Source of the DNA: Saprospiraceae bacterium
Lineage (GTDB): Bacteria; Bacteroidota; Bacteroidia; Chitinophagales; Saprospiraceae
NCBI GenBank assembly: GCA_016710265.1
Contig: JADJJL010000001.1
Span: 1,228,110 to 1,292,109 of the forward strand
DNA: 64,000 bases
Direction of reading: 5' to 3'
Positions 52,887-60,928 of the stretch are shown piece after piece. The position numbers and the translations under genes are program-made. The notes below the pieces were generated by a model that saw only the letters and a program-made list of their open reading frames with translations, was not told the origin of the DNA and made no database searches. How positions within the stretch are numbered: position 1 is the stretch's first letter; each line of letters opens with the position of its first letter.

Positions 52887-53786
52887 TTATCCTGCCAAGG
52901 CAGCTGCGCCTCCTACGATTTCTGAAAGTTCTTTGGTAATGGATTCCTGACGGGCCTTGTTGTAATTTATTTTTAACTCTACCAACATGTCTTCAGCATT
53001 TTCGGTGGCCTTGTCCATGGCTGTCATTCTCGCACCATGCTCGGATGCTTGGTTGTCTAGAATGCATTTATAAAGCTGTGATTGAAGGATGGAAGGCACC
53101 AATTCTTTTAGAAGCATTTCCTGATTGGGTTCAAAAAGGAAGTCAGGTTTTGTGCTGACGATTCCAGATTCATTTTCAATTTTTGGGGCTTTGGGAACCG
53201 GTAGATATTGTTCCATTTCCGGAAACTGGGTTGCTGCATTTTTAAATCTACCATAAAAAAGCTCCACTTGGTCAGTAGTGTTGTTTTTAAAATCTTCCAT
53301 TAGTCTATCCGCGACTGCAACCACTGCCTCATAACTTAGCGCAGTTTGAAGTGTAGAATATTCACTGATCATGGTGCAATTTGGAAAACGTCTTCTAAAA
53401 AATTCGAAACCTTTTTTTCCAATACAAAGAAAGCTTAATCTTCCTTCTGCTGCTTGCACAGAGTATTCATCTTTAATTCTTTGTTGTGCCAATTTAATAA
53501 TGTTGGTACTAAATGCTCCGCACAATCCACGATCTGATGTGATGATGACCAATAAGGGATGTTTTTTATCGGTATGTCTAGCAAAAGCTTCTGCGCCTTG
53601 TCCATCCGAAAAGCTCATGATATTGACCAACATGGCATTTAGCTTAGTGGCGTAAGGTCTCATTTGAACGATCGCCTGTTGGGCTCTTCTCAATTTTGCA
53701 GCGGAAACCATTTTCATAGCTCTGGTAATCTGCTGGGTGGACATCACCGATTTTATTCTATTTCGTACTTCTTTTAAGTTTGCCAT
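52887..53786 (-). CDS. atpG: ATP synthase gamma subunit
   Basis: 299 aa. Central rotor stalk of F1. N-terminal NLKEVRNRIKSVMSTQQITRAMKMVSAAKLRRAQ and C-terminal ITKELSEIVGGAAALAG motifs, both diagnostic. Last gene of the atp operon. Between it and atpA lies a separate four-helix-bundle gene flanked by inverted octamer arrays. Confidence 0.95.
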   Translation of the reverse strand: MANLKEVRNRIKSVMSTQQITRAMKMVSAAKLRRAQQAIVQMRPYATKLNAMLVNIMSFSDGQGAEAFARHTDKKHPLLVIITSDRGLCGAFSTNIIKLAQQRIKDEYSVQAAEGRLSFLCIGKKGFEFFRRRFPNCTMISEYSTLQTALSYEAVVAVADRLMEDFKNNTTDQVELFYGRFKNAATQFPEMEQYLPVPKAPKIENESGIVSTKPDFLFEPNQEMLLKELVPSILQSQLYKCILDNQASEHGARMTAMDKATENAEDMLVELKINYNKARQESITKELSEIVGGAAALAG

Positions 53787-53797
53787 TGGAGAAATAA

Positions 53798-53825
53798 TTA
53801 GTTAATTAGAGAATTAGTTAATTAG
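53798..53825 (+). repeat. Left arm of 28-nt inverted repeat around the extra gene
   Basis: Two copies of TTAGTTAATTAG separated by AGAA. The reverse complement of 54266-54293 matches at 26 of 28 positions (two C/T differences). Confidence 0.8.
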
Positions 53826-53874
53826 AAAATTTGAGAATTAAATTTTCACTATTACCCAATCCTAAAGAGATTCA

Positions 53875-54237
53875 TTACAGCTGTTTATTTTTAATTTTCA
53901 AGGTTGAAATAATTTTATTCAAAATTTTTGATATATTTTCTAATTTTTCAATCAAATCATCACAGTTAGGATAAGTATCGCTTGCATTGCAAAGTTTTAA
54001 CCAGTAATACGTTTCACTGAGTTCTTTGGAAGCAATTTTCAATTTATGAATGAAGTCTGCATTGCTTTCAGCATCTTGGGCTTCAAAAATATTTGCTCCT
54101 ATGGATGTCCCCGATTTTAATAATTGATTAGCAACAATAAATTTTCTTTCTGCTTCTAATTTTTCAACGTATTTTATGATGTCCAAAGAAAATTGAAATG
54201 ATTTTTCTAAAACCAGATTATCTTTTCTAAGATCCAA
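53875..54237 (-). CDS. Four-helix-bundle protein (23S rRNA IVS family)
   Basis: 120 aa, the S23/IVP-type four-helix bundle: LRKDNLVLEKSFQFSLDIIKYV, LLKSGTSIGANIFEAQDAES, ADFIHKLKIASKELSETYYWLKLC. This family is encoded in 23S rRNA intervening sequences, or free-standing in many Bacteroidota; the function is unknown. Here it sits inside the ATP synthase operon between atpA and atpG, an unusual place, and is bracketed by inverted 28-nt repeats. Likely inserted into the operon. Confidence 0.85.
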   Translation of the reverse strand: MDLRKDNLVLEKSFQFSLDIIKYVEKLEAERKFIVANQLLKSGTSIGANIFEAQDAESNADFIHKLKIASKELSETYYWLKLCNASDTYPNCDDLIEKLENISKILNKIISTLKIKNKQL

Positions 54238-54249
54238 TTTTCTACGTTT

Positions 54250-54305
54250 TACAATTACAAATTGACTAATTAGCTAATTCTCTAATTAGCTAATTTACTA
54301 ATTAA
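54250..54305 (-). repeat. Octamer array after atpA stop, right arm of the inverted repeat
   Basis: After the TAG stop (54306-54308) the minus strand reads TTAATTAG, TAAATTAG, CTAATTAG, AGAATTAG, CTAATTAG, TCAATTTG, TAATTGTA: seven 8-nt units. Positions 54266-54293 of it match the 53798-53825 arm inverted. Confidence 0.8.
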
Positions 54306-55883
54306 CTAATTAATCTTCAAACTTCCTGCCAAATCTTTCAACACTTTCAGGTCCGCTTCTTCAAGCTTACCTTTTCTAAAATTTTCCAATACTTGTGGGT
54401 GTTTTAAATCCAATTCTGTGTAAACCACATTTTCGAATTCCTTTACTTTTTCTACCGGAATGTCTTTCAACATATTGTTGGTACCCATATAGATCATGGC
54501 AACTTGTTTTTCAACAGATACTGGGCTATATTGGGGTTGTTTCAAAATTTCAACGTTTCTCTTTCCTTTGTCCAAAACTGCTTTGGTTGCAGCATCTAAG
54601 TCTGAACCAAATTTAGAGAAAGCCTCTAATTCGCGGTATTGGGCTTGATCAAGTTTCAAAGTTCCAGATACCTTTTTCATGGATTTTATTTGTGCGTTAC
54701 CACCGACCCTGGATACAGAGATACCCACGTTGATGGCAGGACGAATACCTGCGTTGAAAAGGTTGGATTCTAGAAATATCTGACCATCCGTGATAGAAAT
54801 CACATTGGTTGGAATATAAGCAGAAACGTCTCCGGCTTGAGTTTCAATGATAGGGAGTGCTGTTAGTGAACCACCACCTTTTACGATGCCTGCTTTCTTA
54901 AGGGATTCCGGTAAATCGTTCATGTTTCTTGCAATCTCGTCGTTGTTGATCACTTTTGCAGCCCTTTCCAAAAGCCTGGAGTGCAAATAGAAAACGTCTC
55001 CCGGATAAGCCTCACGTCCTGGAGGTCTTCTCAACAATAGAGAAACTTCGCGATATGCGACCGCTTGTTTACTGAGATCATCATAAATCACAAGAGCCGG
55101 GCGTCCGGTATCTCTAAAAAATTCACCGATGGCAGCACCTGCAAAAGGAGCATAAAATTGTAGTGGAGCAGGATCTGCAGCGGATGCAGAAACAATTACC
55201 GTATAAGGCATTGCCCCATATTCCTCAAGGGTTCTAGCTACTTTGGCTACCGTAGATGCTTTTTGACCTGAGGCCACATAAATACAATATACAGGTTCTC
55301 CTTTGTCGTAAAATTCTTTTTGGTTGATGATGGTGTCTATGGCAATCGCCGTTTTACCGGTTTGTCTGTCACCAATGATCAATTCCCTTTGACCTCTACC
55401 AATTGGAATCATGGAGTCGATGGCTTTGATACCTGTTTGAAGTGGTTCGTTCACCGGTTGACGAAATATAACCCCTGGAGCTTTGCGCTCTAATGGCATT
55501 TCATATTTAACACCAGTAATTGGACCTTTACCGTCAATAGGTTGACCAAGCGTGTTTACAACACGGCCTGTAAAGCCTTCTCCAACTTCAATCGAAGCAA
55601 TCTTGTTGGTTCTTTTTACCCTTGATCCTTCTTTTATTCCTGCCCAAGGACCCATGAGTACGACACCCACGTTGTCTTCTTCCAAGTTAAGAACGATGGC
55701 TTGAACTCCAGTTTCAAATTCTACAAGTTCTCCTGACTGTGCATTGGTAAGTCCATAAACACGTGCAATTCCGTCTCCTACTGTAAGAACGGATCCTACT
55801 TCTTCTAATTGGGATGCAGTCGCAGAACCAGAGATCTGCTGTTTAAGAATGGCTGATATTTCTTCGGGTCTGATATTTACCAT
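54306..55883 (-). CDS. atpA: ATP synthase alpha subunit
   Basis: 525 aa F1 alpha subunit; non-catalytic nucleotide site. P-loop GDRQTGKTAIAID, EFFRDTGRPALVIYDDLSKQ, GREAYPGDVFYLHSRLLERAA. N-terminal EISAILKQQISG. Complete; its stop codon merges with the first octamer unit of the downstream array. Confidence 0.97.
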   Translation of the reverse strand: MVNIRPEEISAILKQQISGSATASQLEEVGSVLTVGDGIARVYGLTNAQSGELVEFETGVQAIVLNLEEDNVGVVLMGPWAGIKEGSRVKRTNKIASIEVGEGFTGRVVNTLGQPIDGKGPITGVKYEMPLERKAPGVIFRQPVNEPLQTGIKAIDSMIPIGRGQRELIIGDRQTGKTAIAIDTIINQKEFYDKGEPVYCIYVASGQKASTVAKVARTLEEYGAMPYTVIVSASAADPAPLQFYAPFAGAAIGEFFRDTGRPALVIYDDLSKQAVAYREVSLLLRRPPGREAYPGDVFYLHSRLLERAAKVINNDEIARNMNDLPESLKKAGIVKGGGSLTALPIIETQAGDVSAYIPTNVISITDGQIFLESNLFNAGIRPAINVGISVSRVGGNAQIKSMKKVSGTLKLDQAQYRELEAFSKFGSDLDAATKAVLDKGKRNVEILKQPQYSPVSVEKQVAMIYMGTNNMLKDIPVEKVKEFENVVYTELDLKHPQVLENFRKGKLEEADLKVLKDLAGSLKIN

Positions 55884-55906
55884 GATGGATGATTATTATT
55901 TTGGAT

Positions 55907-56476
55907 TTATGATTTGACTACTAAATTGGTATAAGATGAATCGTAAAGGTTGGTTCTGAATGCCTCAAGTTTTCTTTTGGCGGTGGTATCAATTTGACGG
56001 CCTTCCATTTGAAAGATAAATCCGCCGATAATTTCAGGTTCAGTTTTCTGGAAGATCTCCATGGTTTCCCCAGGTTTTAGCCAAGTTGCAAACTGCCTTT
56101 TAAATTCTTCCAATTGCGCTTCGGTTTGAGGATTCGCAGTAACCAATGTGGCCGTTCTTATTTTTTTGATGGCTTTATATTGACTGACGAATGCAGTAGA
56201 AATATTGGCTAAAAGCGGTTCACGTGATTTGGTGACCAACAATTTGATAAAAGTATAAATAAGCGGAGATATCTTATCCGCCAACAATGTTCTGATAACC
56301 CCTTCTTTTTTGTCAGCGCTTACAATGGGACTTTTAAGCATAAGCATAAAATCCTTATTGGCACAAAGACTTTGTAAACTCAACATATCCTGATACGACT
56401 GGTCTAAAGCAGATTTTTCGATGGATAAATCAATCAAAGATTTGGCGTATCTGGCTGCAATTTTGGACTGGGACAT
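55907..56476 (-). CDS. atpH: ATP synthase delta subunit
   Basis: 189 aa OSCP/delta stator subunit: AARYAKSLIDLSIEKSALD at the N-terminus and EPEIIGGFIFQMEGRQIDTTAKRKL near the C-terminus. Lies between atpF and atpA, 23 nt before atpA. Confidence 0.92.
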   Translation of the reverse strand: MSQSKIAARYAKSLIDLSIEKSALDQSYQDMLSLQSLCANKDFMLMLKSPIVSADKKEGVIRTLLADKISPLIYTFIKLLVTKSREPLLANISTAFVSQYKAIKKIRTATLVTANPQTEAQLEEFKRQFATWLKPGETMEIFQKTEPEIIGGFIFQMEGRQIDTTAKRKLEAFRTNLYDSSYTNLVVKS

Positions 56477-56487
56477 GGTTGATTGAA

Positions 56488-56988
56488 TTAGTTAACTTTA
56501 ATTTCTTCTACCAGGCGTTTGATATAATCCTGTTGTTCAGAGTCGGCGCTTAATTTTTGACGAATGACCGTTTCAGCGATGTCTATTGCCATGGCCCCCA
56601 CTTGATTTTTAACATCTACCAATGCTGCTTTTTTAGCATTTTCGATGTCAGCTTTTGCATTGGTTACAATCCGTTGAGCTTCTTCTTTCGCTTTATCTCT
56701 TGCTTCAGCAATCAATGCGTTCGCAGATTCTTTGGCATCGCGGATAATTCTCATTTTTTCCTCTCTGGCTTCTGCGCTGATTCGCTCGTTTTCAGATATG
56801 AGGCTTTTCATTTCTTCACGGGCTGTTTTAGCCGCATTGAGTGAATCCTGAATATCATTTGCTCGATCATTTAAAGCTTTGATAATTGGTTTGAATGCCA
56901 ATTTTCCGATGATGAGCCAAAAAATTAAGAAAACGATGACCGTCCAAAGCAATAAACCAAAATTTGGCTTGATGGGACTAAAATCCAT
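56488..56988 (-). CDS. atpF: ATP synthase b subunit
   Basis: 166 aa from ATG 56988; eight upstream in-frame codons are hydrophobic but not conserved. One N-terminal helix (FGLLLWTVIVFLIFWLIIGK) and a long coiled-coil stalk (~35-150). Peripheral stator linking Fo and F1. Start and spacing typical. Confidence 0.93.
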   Translation of the reverse strand: MDFSPIKPNFGLLLWTVIVFLIFWLIIGKLAFKPIIKALNDRANDIQDSLNAAKTAREEMKSLISENERISAEAREEKMRIIRDAKESANALIAEARDKAKEEAQRIVTNAKADIENAKKAALVDVKNQVGAMAIDIAETVIRQKLSADSEQQDYIKRLVEEIKVN

Positions 56989-57095
56989 TGAAAGTAATAT
57001 GATTGAATCCATATTGTATTTTACTTATTTCAATAATCGATTTAAAAAGAACAGGTACAGCAACCAACCGTTCTGCACCCTGTTCAGAATAGTTT

Positions 57096-57302
57096 TTAAG
57101 CTACCAAATAAGCAAGGATGATGGCGATCAAAGCCGCCCCTTCCACCAATGCTGCAGTAAGAATCATGTTGGCACGGATATCACCGATGGCTTCAGGTTG
57201 GCGAGCAATCGCTTCCAACGCTTTACCTCCGATCATTCCCACTCCGATTCCTGCACCAATGGCTGCAAGACCCATTCCGATAGCTACAATTGAACCTCCC
57301 AT
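57096..57302 (-). CDS. atpE: ATP synthase c subunit
   Basis: 68 aa two-helix hairpin. Ion-binding carboxylate Glu in ALVEGAALIAIIL (second helix), conserved RQP loop (EAIARQPEAIGD), and GAGIGVGMIG in helix 1. Forms the rotor ring of Fo. Length and motif usual. Confidence 0.95.
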   Translation of the reverse strand: MGGSIVAIGMGLAAIGAGIGVGMIGGKALEAIARQPEAIGDIRANMILTAALVEGAALIAIILAYLVA

Positions 57303-57336
57303 AATTTCAAATTTTAATATGGTTTATAAATAATAA

Positions 57337-58701
57337 TTAATGACTCGCTTCTTCATGCCCATGATGATGTTCTTCGGTGGCAGCTCCAATGTAGGATGCT
57401 GTCAACAAAGTAAATACATAAGCTTGGATAAATGCCACCAACAATTCGATGGCCATCATAAATAAAGTTAATAATACTGAACCAATGGATGCTCCATAAG
57501 CAGCTCCCGGACTTTCTCCCGATTTTCCAAAAATGAAAATTAATCCAATAAAAATGGTGATCACCATGTGTCCTGCAGTGATATTTGCAAAAAGCCTGAG
57601 CATCAAAGTAACAGGTTTAATGATCACTCCAAGGATTTCCACAGGAGTCAATACAAATATTTTTACAGCTGCAGGAATTCCCGGCATCCACAAAATGTGT
57701 TGCCAGTAATGCCAATTGCCGTTTAAGTTAACTACAATAAATACCAATATGGCCAAAACCATAGTAACGGCAAGGTTTCCGGTTACATTGGCTGCTCCTA
57801 AAAATGGAATCTGGCCAAAAAGATTTAGACCTAAAATAAAGAAGAAAATAGCCAATAGGAGCGGCATAAAGCGGGCATATTTTTCTCCCAAGAAAGGCTT
57901 AGCAACTTCATCTTGTAGAAAAAGAATGATCGGTTCAAATAATTTTTGAGCTCCTTTGGGTGCAGTACCAGGTGCACGCTTATAATGTCTGGCCATGCTG
58001 ATAAAAACCAAAGACATTAAACCTATGACCAAAAGCATGGCGAACACATTTTTAGAAATGGAGAGGTCATAAAATCCGGTAATTCCTCCACCGAAGATTC
58101 CTCCATCCGCTGTACTTGATTTTTCAAGAGGCAATGGTACACCTTGGTAATTGACCAGATCGATGTATTTTTTCTTGCCATCTACTTCGGTCTCTTGTGT
58201 TGCAAATCCATCTATTTCCACTTTACCCATAGGGAAGGTAGGTTCAATGATCCTCATGACCTTGCCCTCGTTTAAAACATAACGATCGATGGCATAATGA
58301 CCTGATCCGTGATGGGCATTGTCAATTCCAAATTTGCTAGAAGAGAAAAAAGACAAACCCTGACCGGAAGCATACAAAATGCAAGGCAATGGAAGATTCC
58401 AAGGGCCTATGTTGTATACATTGAGATCAGATATATGGTGAAAAGCGGTAGCCTTAGCGTCAAACTCAGCATGATCGTCATGAGACGCTGCGTGAGGCTG
58501 AGCATTGGCAGGAGCAGTATGAGCATGCCCGGAATGGTCATGGCCATCATGGTTATGCCCGGAATGATCATGTCCATCATGCTCATTGTGTTCATGTTGG
58601 GCATAAGTTGGTGAATCATGTTGATGATCAACAGCTTGTGAAACCAAACGGAGACCGCAGGTTACAATAATTGCAAAGAATGTCAGGTATCTTTTTATCA
58701 T
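57337..58701 (-). CDS. atpB: ATP synthase a subunit with His-rich N-terminal extension
   Basis: 454 aa, much longer than the ~270-aa canonical subunit. Core membrane domain ~215-440 with the stator Arg region (VTLMLRLFANITAGHMV) and FIQAYVFTLLTASYIG. The N-terminal ~200 aa have a signal-like start, then a segment (~25-85) with repeating GHDHSGH/HNHDGHDH clusters, that is 20+ His and many Asp. Subunit a with extended N-termini is common in Bacteroidota, but so many His is unusual and suggests metal binding. A TAGCTTTG box sits 29 nt upstream. Confidence 0.93.
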   Translation of the reverse strand: MIKRYLTFFAIIVTCGLRLVSQAVDHQHDSPTYAQHEHNEHDGHDHSGHNHDGHDHSGHAHTAPANAQPHAASHDDHAEFDAKATAFHHISDLNVYNIGPWNLPLPCILYASGQGLSFFSSSKFGIDNAHHGSGHYAIDRYVLNEGKVMRIIEPTFPMGKVEIDGFATQETEVDGKKKYIDLVNYQGVPLPLEKSSTADGGIFGGGITGFYDLSISKNVFAMLLVIGLMSLVFISMARHYKRAPGTAPKGAQKLFEPIILFLQDEVAKPFLGEKYARFMPLLLAIFFFILGLNLFGQIPFLGAANVTGNLAVTMVLAILVFIVVNLNGNWHYWQHILWMPGIPAAVKIFVLTPVEILGVIIKPVTLMLRLFANITAGHMVITIFIGLIFIFGKSGESPGAAYGASIGSVLLTLFMMAIELLVAFIQAYVFTLLTASYIGAATEEHHHGHEEASH

Positions 58702-58730
58702 GGGCTTGTCCCCTTTTTCAAAAAACCGTG

Positions 58731-58738
58731 CAAAGCTA
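58731..58738 (-). promoter_or_regulatory. -7 promoter box for the atp operon
   Basis: Minus-strand TAGCTTTG (TAnnTTTG), 29 nt upstream of the atpB start. Confidence 0.5.
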
Positions 58739-58908
58739 AGGCTTTTGAGCTACTCCATTGGAATCCCAATTGTTAAGATTTTGTTTATCTGAAAATTGCC
58801 TGTTTTATTCTAAATAATTGTCATTCTTGATTAGAAGAGAACTCGATAAAAGTATCGGAAAAAAATGAATGAGCCATGGAATTAATCCAATGAATTTGTC
58901 ATTTGAAT

Positions 58909-60432
58909 TTATGGTTCTAAATTATAAATAAAATAGGTTTTAGGCATGATAGACCCTTTCTGCAAAAGTTTTAATATGAAAATACCTTTAGATAGATAAA
59001 ATTTATTTGGATTCGACTGGTCTGAATTAAGAAGTTGTCCGTTTAAAGCATAGAGCTTCCAATTGGCAGAAGGATCAGATGCAAGTAGATTCTCTAACGA
59101 AGCCATTCCAATCAATGCAGAAACAGAGGATTGTTTTTCAAATATTGGATCTTGTAAATCAGAAATGGTTACTTTTTCATAACAGCCAATGTCAAAAGCA
59201 CCACCCTGTGGTCTGGATATTCCCAATAAATCGGTCAAACTTTGGGAAGCCACCAACGAACTTCCTGCATCCAAAAGCGGAGAGTTGTCAGAGGGCTGGT
59301 AATTTTTATTATTAAAATTTTGAAAAGCCAGAGTATGATCCGTCAATGCTTGTAATGAATGAACGTCATAACCCAGAGATTGCCAAAAAGAAAGTGTTTT
59401 ACTGCAACCATCATCTATTTCACAAAATTTATTGCTCACGTAATTGTAATCAGAACTGATGTCCTTTTGGATAGAATTGTTTTTTTGAAGAGAAATGGCT
59501 CCTTTCCATGGATGCAAATTGATGATGACGTTGTTCAATATGCTGATTCGTTCTGCGTCATCAATGATGTGAATGCCCCATCGACCATCGTCGGGCACTA
59601 TGATGGTATTGTTGAAAACAAATACATCTGTACATCCTTTGGAAGCATCACCATGAAACAAAGTGATTCCGGAAGCTTGATGGTTGTTGTAGATTAGATT
59701 GTTGGCCACAATGCCCCTGCTTAGTCCTTGTAAATTAAGTCCTGCGGCTCTTTTATTTTCGAAAATAATATTGTGGGTAATCGTCGCGTCTTCGCTAAAT
59801 CCAGGAAGCCCGCTGCTTAGATCAGGGTTGAATTGTATACCACTTGCGGCGTTGAAAGAACAAGAATTGAAACGTACAACTGCACGATCGCTGTTGTTGG
59901 AAATATAGATACCATGTTCGCCATGGGAACGCTTGCAAATATTGTTCTCAACGATAATATCGTCTGTATATCCAGTGAAAACACCTCGGAAACAACTATC
60001 ACATTCGTTGTTTAAAATTTTAACATGATTGGCAAATACCGCACGAATACCTTCTTTGAGCATATTTTTTACTTTAAATCCAATGATGTGGATGTAATCA
60101 TTGTTTTCAATGTTGATTCCATTGCTCCGATAAAATCCTACATTGATGATCACATTATTTCCTGTTGCAAAATACACAATGGGTTTGCCTGCTTGTCCAT
60201 TTTGTTTGTCGCGATGATCAAAGCCGGTATAATTTCCATTGACTACAAACACACTGTCTCCTGCTTGTACTTTGTTGGTAGCGGTTTGGATGTTGCGGAA
60301 GGGTGTAGAAGGGGATAAGCCATTGTGACTATCGTTGCCAACGCTAGATACATAATAGTTGGTGGCCAAAAGATTGCCAGATTGGAAAAATGTAAAAAGT
60401 GTAATTGTTAAACCAAGTTTCAAGATTTTCAT
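58909..60432 (-). CDS. Secreted right-handed beta-helix protein with T9SS domain
   Basis: 507 aa from ATG 60432; the frame is open to 60558 but the promoter box at 60492-60499 lies inside that extension. Signal peptide (LTITLFTFFQSGNLLA), DUF1565-like start TNYYVSSVGNDSHNGLSPSTPF, then parallel beta-helix repeats (~60-330; e.g. NHVKILNNECDSCFRG, IVENNICKRSHGEHGIYI, VVRFNSCSFNAASGIQF). C-terminal T9SS-like tail (~80 aa, GMASLENLLA ... LSKGIFILKLLQ). Family often binds or cleaves polysaccharide; activity undetermined. Confidence 0.82.
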   Translation of the reverse strand: MKILKLGLTITLFTFFQSGNLLATNYYVSSVGNDSHNGLSPSTPFRNIQTATNKVQAGDSVFVVNGNYTGFDHRDKQNGQAGKPIVYFATGNNVIINVGFYRSNGINIENNDYIHIIGFKVKNMLKEGIRAVFANHVKILNNECDSCFRGVFTGYTDDIIVENNICKRSHGEHGIYISNNSDRAVVRFNSCSFNAASGIQFNPDLSSGLPGFSEDATITHNIIFENKRAAGLNLQGLSRGIVANNLIYNNHQASGITLFHGDASKGCTDVFVFNNTIIVPDDGRWGIHIIDDAERISILNNVIINLHPWKGAISLQKNNSIQKDISSDYNYVSNKFCEIDDGCSKTLSFWQSLGYDVHSLQALTDHTLAFQNFNNKNYQPSDNSPLLDAGSSLVASQSLTDLLGISRPQGGAFDIGCYEKVTISDLQDPIFEKQSSVSALIGMASLENLLASDPSANWKLYALNGQLLNSDQSNPNKFYLSKGIFILKLLQKGSIMPKTYFIYNLEP

Positions 60433-60928
60433 AGATAGAATTTTTTGAAAAGAAAGAATCATTTGAGCTCTTTTAATAGATTGTGGGAAAGCAAAATTAA
60501 TAAAAAGAATAGGAAAGTTGATATAAAGACTAGATTTAAAGGAATTTGATGCTTCCACAAGATTTTTTTTTCTTCAGCACAAAAATATATTATGAATTAT
60601 AATATATAAATTATTTTTTAACAGTATTTTACACAAGTGATAAATTTTTATATGTTAATTTAAATGCTAGGTTGCAGAAATTTCAATAATTGGAATAATT
60701 TTATACTTTCAATGGGATAAGAAATCTGGTATTGTCGTTCAGATTTTTGGAGTTTTTTAAATTTTATAATTAGAAAATAAATTTATAATTCTTTTTAAGT
60801 TGACCTTAAATTGAGTTTAGTTTATTTACGCTTGCTTAAGAATTCTGATTCTGGAGCATTATTAATTTATTCAACTGCATAAATTGTCCATCAAAAAATT
60901 GAAATTTTAACAAACCAAATTTACGAAT
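60433..60928. other. Divergent intergenic, AT-rich
   Basis: Contains the minus-strand promoter box TAATTTTG (60492-60499) for the beta-helix gene. The rest is very AT-rich with no supported gene or stable structure. Confidence 0.5.
60492..60499 (-). promoter_or_regulatory. -7 promoter box for the beta-helix gene
   Basis: Minus-strand TAATTTTG, 59 nt upstream of ATG 60432; it argues against the longer 60558 start. Confidence 0.4.

Noticed and set aside
58501..58631. Frames opposite the His-rich part of atpB
   Set aside because: They encode Met/Ile-rich strings caused by the complement of His/Asp repeats, not real genes.
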